From assembly GCA_030654835.1 (NCBI GenBank), contig JAURWS010000021.1:1-64000 (forward strand): a stretch of DNA of 64,000 bases, read 5' to 3'. A program made the position numbers and the translations under genes. This document shows positions 1 through 8,545 of this stretch, in pieces. Numbering within the stretch: the first letter of the stretch is position 1; every line of letters begins with the position of its first letter. The notes beneath the pieces were generated by a model. It did not search any database and was not told the DNA's origin. It saw only the letters and a program-made list of their open reading frames with translations. This DNA comes from Gammaproteobacteria bacterium. GTDB taxonomy: Bacteria > Pseudomonadota > Gammaproteobacteria > Pseudomonadales > Pseudohongiellaceae.

Positions 1-137
1 TGCAGCAAAGCATCTCGTTCATCCAGCTTCTTGAAGCGATCATCAAGATCGAAAAATCCGGGGTGGGCCATGAGTCACTCGCATGTGTAAAGATTTTGCG
101 ATAGTTTACAGGAATTGGTTAATTTCCGGAGGTGCCC
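1..137 (-). mobile_element. Left end of an IS5-family-like insertion sequence; transposase N-terminus (MAHPGFFDLDDRFKKLDERDALL...) starts at 71 and runs off the window edge
   Basis: Minus-strand reading from ATG at 69-71 gives MAHPGFFDLDDRFKKLDERDALL, resembling IS5-family transposase starts; homology of the neighbouring C5 MTase stops at about 138. Confidence 0.6.
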
Positions 138-1163
138 TCTATTTAGTTCTGGATGTAGGAAATGTTTGGCGGAGCCGAATCTGGTATCCACTGTACAAGA
201 AGGCAGGTCATACTCAAGGCGCCGATATTTTCCATTGAAGCCACCAACCAAGTCTATTCTATCGCCAACTTGCTTTATATAGTTTTTCTTGAGAAGGGCT
301 TCAACTGTGCGTTCTCCATGTAGTTTTATGAATAACTTTCGTTCTACTGGATCTGCGTCGCCAAAGTTTCTTATTCGAAGTCTTCTTCTCAATCTCAATA
401 AGTCTTCCAGAGCAGTTCTTTCCTTTTCTGTTATATGGCCAAATGCTTCTGGGATATCCCAAGTGTGGACAGACCTTGGCCCTCCTCGTACATTGCTTAG
501 CTTCTGTCCAGGCAGAATGCGTAATGCAATCTTGTGGTCCTTTGTTTCTGGCTGCAGAAATACTTCATCATGATTAGGGAGACCATCGGTGCCTGACAAA
601 GCAGTTCGTAAAGATACGCCCCTAGTAATATCTAAATTGAACCCTTTAGGTGCACCTTTCCAGGCTATGAGGAACATTCGAATTCTTCTCTGGGAGACTC
701 CAAAATCGAAGGCGTTCAGTTTTATTGATAACGTTTGGTAACCAGTTTTTTGCAGGATTCTGATCATTTCTTCCCAGTAGATTCGATGTCCACCTGACGT
801 TACTCCCGGAACATTTTCCGCTACAAAAACTTTCGGGGATAGCTGTAGTGCAATTCTAGCGCCCGCTATAAGTAAGTCATTTCGTGGATCAACCAATGAG
901 CGCTTCCCGATAGTTGAAAATCCTTGGCAAGGTGATCCAGAGATTACAACATCTGGCGATTGATCTAGAACGGATGGCAATTTGTTCTTCGATAAATCAG
1001 TTTCATAGACTGGTGTGCAACTATTGTTAGATAGATTTAATAGAGCTAAGGGGCTTATATCGAAAGCACCTAGAGGTTTGAACCCCGCTTTGGTCATGCC
1101 GATATCGAAGCCACCGCATCCGGAAAAAAGGCTTATATATGTTGGTGCATTTCTATTGCGCAT
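75..1163 (-). pseudogene. C5 cytosine DNA methyltransferase, C-terminus truncated/replaced by IS sequence
   Basis: Motif I SLFSGCGGFDIG, motif IV GSPCQGFS, ENVPG; ends HPELNR-GHLRKLTNSCKLSQNLYTCE without the expected C-terminal QxGNAVxP motif. Confidence 0.8.
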
Positions 1164-1366
1164 AACTTATTGCAGGATTGTGTGAGGAGCTAAAGAATAA
1201 ACCAATATGCGAGTTAACTAAATGAAATTGTTAGGATTGCCTTGGATTTTGATTGGTTGCATGGTTTTACACTAAATTATCAAATCTAGGTCTGGTTTTG
1301 CCTTATTTTCTTTACGCCATCGATTCTCTCATTTCATCCGCTTTCAGCTCTGCGTTTTTTTTTTAG

Positions 1367-3130
1367 CTATTGAATAATATCCCTTTCTTGGGCCAATTCT
1401 GTTATGAGGTAGTTAGGCCACTCCGCCAACTGCTGACTAGCCCTCAATTTCGCCCGTTGATGTTGCATCGCATGAAACACCGCATTGATGTCCGTGCTTC
1501 CAGTTGCCATAAGTGGCAATGCTGCTTCCGCTTCAATGAAGAATTTTTGCCGCATCGAATCGCTTTCCAGATATGCCTGCTCCCACCAATGGATGATGTG
1601 ATTGCGCGAATGCTGAAGCAAACCCGCCGATGGCAATTTGTCACTCTTGGAATTGTTGGCGCTTGTCGTGGTGGGCATCAGATTCCACAGGTCGTTGTTG
1701 AGCCAGCGTGACCATGGGAAGCAGTGATCGACGGCGTACTTCTCGTTGGCAATGATCAGCCTCTTGTGTGTCCACACGCATTCAACGTGTTGTCCTTGAT
1801 TGTGCAGTTGCTGGATGCGCTCGCTGACTTTTGTCGTATCGCGTTTGGCGTCTATCCACTGGAATGCGCCGCTGTATACGTTGGTGTCGTACTGAAAGCT
1901 CCAGGTCTGCATCAGCTTCACCCACTCGTTGAAGATGGCAGGCTCCAGCCAGCAGGCATATTGGCTGAAGCATTGCCACAATGCGGCAGGGATGCGGAAG
2001 GTGCCAAACTGTTGCAATTTCTCGCGAGTGATCTGCCAGGGTGCGGAGCCATGCTTGACCGTCTTCGTCTCACACTCAAACACCTGGCGGTTTTCGCCGG
2101 GGTAGGTGATGTAGTGGGCGGGCATGAGTTTGATGTTGATGCAGGCATCGCGGATGGCGCCGACAAGGCGTGGTGCAACATTGGCGTCGAACGACGCGCC
2201 GATGCGAAGATCATAGGGGGAAAGATCTTGCAGGCTATAAAAGTGATCCTGCTTGGCCCAGCCGTAGCCGCTTTGCTTCGCGTGAATGGCGGATGGTGTT
2301 TGAATCAGATTGTGACGCAGAACCAGCGGCATATACGTCTTCAGCCAGTACAATCCGACCAGTCCGAATGGAATTTCTACCCAGTCATCGCTGCGCTTCG
2401 TCACCATGCCCGGTGCACCTTCGGCGATGCGAATCAACACGCGCAACAGGCCGAGTTTGTAGGATGCCGCCTTGTTGTCATTGACGATGATGTGCCGCAG
2501 CAGCGGTAGACTTCCCGTGCCATCGTCCGGCAAGGTGAACACCACCGTATCCCACTCCACCTCCTCACGCCGCAAATCGTTTCCGCGGAAACGTCTTTTG
2601 TTCACCAGCGCGCGATCCTGTGCCAGGCGAATCAACTCATCCGCGCTGATGGGATGAAACCGTCCGGCGGCGTCTGGCCCGAGACGCAGGGAAATCACCA
2701 GCATGCCGCCGGGTGCGAGCAACTCACTGACGATACGCATGGCGCGTTCGTGTTGCACAGGCGTCAGATGCATCCAGACGGCGCTGATCAGAATGAGCTG
2801 GAAGCGTTGGTCCAGCGAGCGCAGTTGCTTCAATTCCGGCAATGCGTCGTCGAGCCATGTGACGCCACCAATGGCGGTGCGGGAACTGGCCACCGCGTCG
2901 ATGGTGTGCTGCTCACCCAGCGCACGCAGTTCGGCGTTGGGCTCCACGGCGATGACATCCCAGCCCTTGCTGGCCAGCCATGCGGAATCACGGCCGCTGC
3001 CCGCGCCGATGTCGCACGCGAGCCCGGCTTGTGCGGGCAGCAGGTCGAGCCAGCCACGGTGCACGTCGTCTGGATTCAGTGAACTGTATTGTCGGAACAG
3101 ATCGCTGGCGTTCCGGGTGTAGTAGCCCAT
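1367..3130 (-). CDS. Class I SAM-dependent methyltransferase fused to C-terminal HNH endonuclease domain
   Basis: N-term CDIGAGSGRDSAWLASKGWDVIAVEPN; C-term VDHCFPWSRWLNNDLWNLMPTTTSANNSKSDKLPS (HNH-type). Confidence 0.75.
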   Translation of the reverse strand: MGYYTRNASDLFRQYSSLNPDDVHRGWLDLLPAQAGLACDIGAGSGRDSAWLASKGWDVIAVEPNAELRALGEQHTIDAVASSRTAIGGVTWLDDALPELKQLRSLDQRFQLILISAVWMHLTPVQHERAMRIVSELLAPGGMLVISLRLGPDAAGRFHPISADELIRLAQDRALVNKRRFRGNDLRREEVEWDTVVFTLPDDGTGSLPLLRHIIVNDNKAASYKLGLLRVLIRIAEGAPGMVTKRSDDWVEIPFGLVGLYWLKTYMPLVLRHNLIQTPSAIHAKQSGYGWAKQDHFYSLQDLSPYDLRIGASFDANVAPRLVGAIRDACINIKLMPAHYITYPGENRQVFECETKTVKHGSAPWQITREKLQQFGTFRIPAALWQCFSQYACWLEPAIFNEWVKLMQTWSFQYDTNVYSGAFQWIDAKRDTTKVSERIQQLHNQGQHVECVWTHKRLIIANEKYAVDHCFPWSRWLNNDLWNLMPTTTSANNSKSDKLPSAGLLQHSRNHIIHWWEQAYLESDSMRQKFFIEAEAALPLMATGSTDINAVFHAMQHQRAKLRASQQLAEWPNYLITELAQERDIIQ

Positions 3131-3211
3131 GGGTGTGTCTGGCGTCTGGTAGGGATCAGGATGTCCGGAGTTTCGGGGGAGGGTGGGGGAAAGTCAACTG
3201 CGGAGGTGTTG

Positions 3212-3622
3212 CTATAGTTTCACAATCTTGTCTGCAACGACCTGACTCGCTGCTATCAGATCGGTCACAAGTCTCTCGTCAATATTAAGGTCGCCCTCAT
3301 ATTCGCTGAGATTTCTAACGTCGTGGCATTTCGCCAGGATGCGCCAGACTTCGGGGCCCACCTGCAAGGTTAGAGGCAGTACTTGGAAAACGATATAGCG
3401 ATTGACTGGGCGATAGCCATGCCAACGGAGAGCAGCGAGGGAGAGGGCGTGTGCCGCGTTGTAAGCAAGATCAAATCTGCTCTCAAGAGATAATTGTTCA
3501 AAAGATGCATCTTGAAGTCGTGCGAGCCCCGAGCGCTTTAGTCCTGCAAATTCTTGCGGGTCTGGCGGTTCCGGAGACAGAGATTTACCCGGGCCACACA
3601 AATTTGTCAGATGAGATATCAC
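3212..3622 (-). CDS. HEPN-domain-like protein, partner of the adjacent nucleotidyltransferase
   Basis: Small alpha-helical ORF with CHDVRNLSEYEGDL, overlapping the MNT gene. Confidence 0.55.
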   Translation of the reverse strand: MISHLTNLCGPGKSLSPEPPDPQEFAGLKRSGLARLQDASFEQLSLESRFDLAYNAAHALSLAALRWHGYRPVNRYIVFQVLPLTLQVGPEVWRILAKCHDVRNLSEYEGDLNIDERLVTDLIAASQVVADKIVKL

Positions 3623-4250
3623 TTTCTTTCCCCGCTATCCATAGCTTGGGCTGCTCCAGCACGCGTTTGATAAACGCATTGTTCTGGCCGATCCGCTTCA
3701 TCAGTTCCTTGCGCGTATAGACGGTTGGATTGATTTTTCGCTGCAGCGAATGGGCTGTCTCTTCCAGTGTAGTAAAGATATCGGCATACGCCAGGCTGTC
3801 ACTGATGATCATGAGATCGATGTCGCTTGCAGCGGTGTCCTGCGCCTTTGCGACGGAGCCGAAAACAAATGCCATGTGAATCTGTTTCTGAAGAGGCGAG
3901 AGCGCAGTGCGCAGCGCATCGATGAGCCCGGTCGTTTTCAGTATCAAGCCGCGCAGTTCGCTGAAGACGGGAGAGTTGGCATTGGCCTGGTAATGTTTTT
4001 GGCGACCGATGTGGATGGCTGTCACGAGTCCGGAGGATTCAAGACGCGCGAGCTCGCGCTGCACGGCGCCGGATCCAGAGGCGACCAGACCGATGATCTC
4101 GTTGGCGTAGTAGTTGCGGTCGGGGTTGGCGAACAGGAGTCCCAATACGCGCTGCTGCACTTTGGTGAAGAGCGCATCGGCTATGGAGACTGGCTGAATT
4201 TCTGAGTTACCCATTTTGGGCATGATAAGCCCCGATTTGGGTATGAGCAA
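3585..4250 (-). CDS. Winged-HTH + MNT-type nucleotidyltransferase domain protein
   Basis: N-term wHTH (VQQRVLGLLFANPDRNYYANEIIGLV), then VFGSVAKAQDTAASDIDLMII (GSxxxxxxxSDxD). Confidence 0.75.
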   Translation of the reverse strand: MLIPKSGLIMPKMGNSEIQPVSIADALFTKVQQRVLGLLFANPDRNYYANEIIGLVASGSGAVQRELARLESSGLVTAIHIGRQKHYQANANSPVFSELRGLILKTTGLIDALRTALSPLQKQIHMAFVFGSVAKAQDTAASDIDLMIISDSLAYADIFTTLEETAHSLQRKINPTVYTRKELMKRIGQNNAFIKRVLEQPKLWIAGKESDISSDKFVWPG

Positions 4251-4353
4251 GCTGGCGCTGAACTCTTCAGAAAGATAGGCGTACAGGGTCTGAAACCTGC
4301 GAGGCTGGAGCTATTTCGCCAAGTGGGCCATAATCCGTGCAGTAAGTATCGAG

Positions 4354-4653
4354 GTGAATCCCATGCTGCTGGATGTCCTGCACACAAACAAAGACCGTAT
4401 CAATGCGCTCGGCAGCCAGTATGGTGCGAGGCGTATCCGTGTGTTTGGCTCTGTTGCCCGACGCGAAGAAGGGCCTGATAGCGATGTCGACTTCCTTGTA
4501 GATTTTCCAAGGGGGTACGACATGTTTACCCAGCGGTTGGCTCTTGCTGATCAGTTGGAAATGCTCTTGGCTCGTCGCGTAGAAGTAATCCCAGAGCATG
4601 AGCTGAACCGTCACATCAGGGATCGAGTTATTGGCGAGGCGGTGGAGCTGTGA
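4354..4653 (+). CDS. MNT-domain nucleotidyltransferase (MntA-like antitoxin)
   Basis: RIRVFGSVARREEGPDSDVDFLVDF motif; 99 aa. Confidence 0.8.
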   Translation: MNPMLLDVLHTNKDRINALGSQYGARRIRVFGSVARREEGPDSDVDFLVDFPRGYDMFTQRLALADQLEMLLARRVEVIPEHELNRHIRDRVIGEAVEL

Positions 4654-4690
4654 GCAAACCGTGGCTACCTTTTGTTGGCCATATGGCTTC
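4650..4690 (+). pseudogene. Truncated HepT/DUF86-like gene start (MSKPWLPFVGHM...) abutting the ftsH 3' end
   Basis: GTG overlaps the MNT stop (GTGA); first ~12 codons resemble DUF86 N-termini, then the reading enters antisense ftsH. Confidence 0.5.
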
Positions 4691-6551
4691 AGCCTTTCAT
4701 CAACCCCTCCACCGCCTGCCGATCCAGCGTCTCCTTCTCCAGCAACGCATCAATCAATTTCTGCAGTAATTCGCTGTGCGTCTGCAGCGTGCTGATCGCC
4801 AGCTGCTCGGCGGCGCTGACGATGCGGCGCACTTCTTCGTCGATCCTGCGGGCGGTGTCTTCGCTGAAGTCTTTTTCCTGCGTCAACTCATAACCCAGAA
4901 AGGGATGTTCGGCACCACTGCGGAAGTGCACGGGGCCGATGACGTCGCTCATGCCCCACTGGGTGACCATCATGCGGGCGAGGTGGGTGGCTTGTTCCAG
5001 ATCGTTGGCGGCGCCGGTGCTGACGTTGCCGCACAGCAGCTTCTCTGCGGAGCGTCCGCCCATCAGTACGGCGAGGCGGGTTTGCAGGTAGTCTTCGGAG
5101 TAGTTGTGGCGATCCTCGGTCGGCAGCTGTTCGGTCATGCCCAGCGCGCGGCCGCGCGGGATGATGGTGATCTGGCGCAGCGGGTCGCTCTCCGGCAGTT
5201 TGAGCGCGATCACCGCATGGCCGCTCTCGTGGATGGCGATGCGTTTGCGCTCCTGCGGGTTGAGGAGGTCCTTGCGTTCGCTGCCCAGCAGCACGCGGTC
5301 GTGGGCCTTGCTGAAGTGTTCGCGGGTGACGTTCTCGGACTTGGCGCGTGCGGCGAGCAATGCGGCTTCGTTGACGAGGTTGGCGAGGTCTGCGCCGGAG
5401 AAGCCGACAGTCATGCTGGCCAGCTCCTGGATGTCGACGTCGGCGTTGACGGGCACCTTGCGCAGGTGCACCTTGAGGATCTCCTGGCGCGCGCTGTGCT
5501 GCGGCAGCTCCAGCGTCACCTTGCGGTCGAAGCGGCCCGGGCGCAGCAGCGCGGCGTCGAGCACGTCGGGGCGATTGGTGGCGGCGAGCACTACCACGGC
5601 TACATCGGCGGTGAAGCCGTCCATTTCAGCGAGTACCTGATTCAATGTTTGTTCACGTTCGTCGTTGCCGCCGCCCAGGCCGGTGCCACGCATGCGGCCC
5701 ACGGAGTCGATCTCGTCGATAAAAATCAGAGCGGGCGCCTTCTTGCGCGCCTCTTGAAACATGTCGCGGACCCGTGAGGCGCCGACGCCGACGAACATCT
5801 CGATGAATTCCGAGCCGCTGATGCTGAAGAAGGGGACGCCAGCCTCGTGTGCGGTGGCTTTGGCGAGCATGGTCTTGCCGGTGCCAGGTGGCCCCATCAG
5901 CAGAACGCCGCGTGGCATGCGGGCGCCGAGCTTGCGGAATTCGGCCGGGTCGCGCAGGAAGTCGATGATCTCCTGCAGTTCGCGCTTGGCCTCGTCGGCT
6001 CCGGCGACCTGAGCAAAACTGATGTCGTTGTCGTTGGCCTCGAACAGGCGGGCGCGCGAACGGGCGAAGCCGAACATGCCGTCTTTGCCGCCACCGCCCA
6101 TGCGCTGTTGCAAGACGCGGGAGAAATAGAGGAAGAACACCGCGATCAGCAGCCACGGGAGGATGGTCAGCAGAATCTGCAGCCAGGCGGGCCGGATGGA
6201 GGATTGCGCGCTGATCTGCACGCCGTGCTCCTCTAGTAGAGGCAACAGCTGAGCGTCGTTCAGAGTGGGTGTCACAGTGCTGAAGGTAGAAGCCACGGCA
6301 GCCTGCGCGGAACCCTCGCGGTAGGCGCCAATGATTTCGTTGCCGCGAAAGCTGACGGCAGTCACGGCGTTCTCCGCTACGGCAGCTTTGAATTCGGTGT
6401 AGGAAATCTTGCTGCTGCCGCCCTGCAGCGCCGACATCATCAGGGAATAGATGATGAACACGGTGACCACCCACATGAAGCTGTGGATGTCGAACAGGGG
6501 CGCCTGCGCGGGTTTCTTTTCGGGGGCGTTGGGTGGAGTCTGATCTGCCAT
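4689..6551 (-). CDS. ftsH: ATP-dependent zinc metalloprotease FtsH
   Basis: Walker [12 protein letters not shown] region, [10 protein letters not shown] zinc site; likely start MADQTPPN at 6551. Confidence 0.93.
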   Translation of the reverse strand: MADQTPPNAPEKKPAQAPLFDIHSFMWVVTVFIIYSLMMSALQGGSSKISYTEFKAAVAENAVTAVSFRGNEIIGAYREGSAQAAVASTFSTVTPTLNDAQLLPLLEEHGVQISAQSSIRPAWLQILLTILPWLLIAVFFLYFSRVLQQRMGGGGKDGMFGFARSRARLFEANDNDISFAQVAGADEAKRELQEIIDFLRDPAEFRKLGARMPRGVLLMGPPGTGKTMLAKATAHEAGVPFFSISGSEFIEMFVGVGASRVRDMFQEARKKAPALIFIDEIDSVGRMRGTGLGGGNDEREQTLNQVLAEMDGFTADVAVVVLAATNRPDVLDAALLRPGRFDRKVTLELPQHSARQEILKVHLRKVPVNADVDIQELASMTVGFSGADLANLVNEAALLAARAKSENVTREHFSKAHDRVLLGSERKDLLNPQERKRIAIHESGHAVIALKLPESDPLRQITIIPRGRALGMTEQLPTEDRHNYSEDYLQTRLAVLMGGRSAEKLLCGNVSTGAANDLEQATHLARMMVTQWGMSDVIGPVHFRSGAEHPFLGYELTQEKDFSEDTARRIDEEVRRIVSAAEQLAISTLQTHSELLQKLIDALLEKETLDRQAVEGLMKG

Positions 6552-6661
6552 GAAGGCTCCGGTGCTTTGGAAAGCGGCTGAAAACAGGTTTGTGTTGAGT
6601 ATAGAAGTGAAAGCGTCGCAAAAGCTATGCGACAATCGGCCTCAATACATTGAGGTGCATC

Positions 6662-7072
6662 ATGGCGGGCAACGGATCAGGTAGCAATTCGGGCAAAGGC
6701 ACGGCGGCAGACAAGGCGCTGGACGCGCAGCGGCGTTATATCGCCGAACGGGAGCGGGGCTATCGGGAGCAGGCGCTGAAACTGTATCCGTGGATCTGTG
6801 GGCGTTGTGCGCGGGAATTCACCCGGGTCAACCTGCGCGAGCTGACGGTGCATCACGTCAATCACGACCACGACTGCAATCCGGTCGATGGCAGCAACTG
6901 GGAGCTGCTCTGCCTCTACTGTCACGACGAGGAGCACAGCAAGTTCGCCAACTTCATCCGCTACGGCGGCACTACCGAGAACAAGAAGCAGGCCGCGACG
7001 CACAATCCCTTCGCGGGGCTGCGGGATGCTTTGAAGGGGTCGCAAGGCGGCGGTTCGAATGATCAGACCTGA
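6662..7072 (+). CDS. yajD: YajD family HNH nuclease
   Basis: CGRCAREF...LTVHHVNHDHDCNPVDGSNWELLCLYCHDEEH. Confidence 0.85.
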   Translation: MAGNGSGSNSGKGTAADKALDAQRRYIAERERGYREQALKLYPWICGRCAREFTRVNLRELTVHHVNHDHDCNPVDGSNWELLCLYCHDEEHSKFANFIRYGGTTENKKQAATHNPFAGLRDALKGSQGGGSNDQT

Positions 7073-7097
7073 AAGATCGGTTACTGATTCTGGACGC

Positions 7098-8174
7098 TTA
7101 CTGTTGGTCGGTTTTCTTGATAGCACGGGTCTTCATCATCGCGCGCGCTTCTTCTATGGCAGCGCGGGTCTGAGCGTTGGGAACCTTAAGTTCCATCGGA
7201 GGCAGGTCGGCACACGGCCCCCGATTCGCCGGGCATTCATCGGCGAAGGCCAGCGACTCGCGCTGTAGCGACACATGCTCGATGGCAAAAGTCCCGCGCA
7301 GCCTCTCGGAGGCCAGCCGCAACAGCGCATCGTGATCGCTGGCGTTGTCTCCACGCTCCTCGTTGCACTTCTCATCACACACCAGATGCGCCGTCAGCGC
7401 ATTGTCGGCGGTGCTCATGGCCCACACGTGCAGGTCATGCACCGCCACGACGCCCGGCAACGCCAGCAGGCAGTCACGCACCTTGGCGAGATCGACGCTA
7501 TCCGGCACGCCGTCAAATAGTAGATGCAGTGATTTACGAAACAGTGACCAGGTGCCCGCCACCACAACCAGCACGATCAGCAGGCTGACCACCGGGTCGA
7601 TCCAGGCCCAGCCGCGCCACAGATAAAGCGCCCCCGCCAGCACCACGCCCAGGGAGACCACGGCGTCGGCCGCCATGTGCAGGAACGCCCCGCGGATGTT
7701 CAGATCGTTCTTGCTGCCAGCCATGAACAGCCAGGCGGTCGCGGCATTGATCAGCACGCCGACGCTCGCCACCAGCATCACCGTCTGTGCCTCTATAGGT
7801 GCCGGGGCTTGAAAGCGTTGCGCGGCCTCCCACGCCAGCGAGCCCATCGCCACCAGTAACAGCACCGCATTGGTGAAGCTGGCGAGGATCGAGCCACGGC
7901 GCCAGCCATAGGTGTGCCGGGCATCGGGGCGCAGCGTAGCAGCGGCATAGGCTGCCCAGGCCAGCAGCAGGCCGCCGACATCGCTGAGGTTGTGTGCCGC
8001 GTCGGCCAGCAGCGCGAGCGACTGCGCCTGCCAGCCGTAGAACGCCTCCACCAGCACGAAGCCGATGTTCAGCGTGATGCCGATGGCAAAGGCACGGCCG
8101 AAGCTTGAGGGAGCGTGCGAGTGCTCATGCTGGTTGTGATGACTGTAGTCGTGATCGTGATGGTCGTGGCTCAT
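7098..8174 (-). CDS. Cation diffusion facilitator family transporter (CzcD-like)
   Basis: His-rich N-term MSHDHHDHDYSHHNQHEHSH, LLADAAHNLSDVGGLLLAW. Confidence 0.9.
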   Translation of the reverse strand: MSHDHHDHDYSHHNQHEHSHAPSSFGRAFAIGITLNIGFVLVEAFYGWQAQSLALLADAAHNLSDVGGLLLAWAAYAAATLRPDARHTYGWRRGSILASFTNAVLLLVAMGSLAWEAAQRFQAPAPIEAQTVMLVASVGVLINAATAWLFMAGSKNDLNIRGAFLHMAADAVVSLGVVLAGALYLWRGWAWIDPVVSLLIVLVVVAGTWSLFRKSLHLLFDGVPDSVDLAKVRDCLLALPGVVAVHDLHVWAMSTADNALTAHLVCDEKCNEERGDNASDHDALLRLASERLRGTFAIEHVSLQRESLAFADECPANRGPCADLPPMELKVPNAQTRAAIEEARAMMKTRAIKKTDQQ

Positions 8175-8446
8175 GGGCGCCACTATTTCACGACTCGGGC
8201 GCCTGACGCAATCGCCCGGCCGCTCTCTATATTCCAAAGAAGTGCATCCTGGCTGCTTTTGCACCACCGCGAAGCCATCCCGTACGCACCAAAAAAGTGG
8301 CTCCTCTCAATTTTCAGCACCAGCAAAGTGCCAACAGCATCACGTGGCACAAATTGATTATTTACTGGAACGCTCTACATAAAAGATTTGCACAGTTTTG
8401 AATCACAAGCAGAAAATACCACTATAAATTATTCAAATAAATACTC

Positions 8447-8462
8447 TGGCACGCTTCCTGCC
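8447..8462 (+). promoter_or_regulatory. Putative sigma-54 (-24/-12) promoter upstream of the TonB receptor
   Basis: TGGCACGCTTCCTGCC: GG and GC separated by 10 nt; one mismatch to TGGCACG-N4-TTGC. Confidence 0.55.
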
Positions 8463-8545
8463 TAGTACAGGTAACACTGCAGTCAACACCAGTGTCTGGC
8501 CGATTGCGTCTTAATCCTTTACTTGTAACTGACCGGAGTCCTTGA

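Noticed and set aside
4776-5777. 333-aa plus-strand ORF opposite ftsH
   Set aside because: Antisense to a certain FtsH gene; no independent motif.
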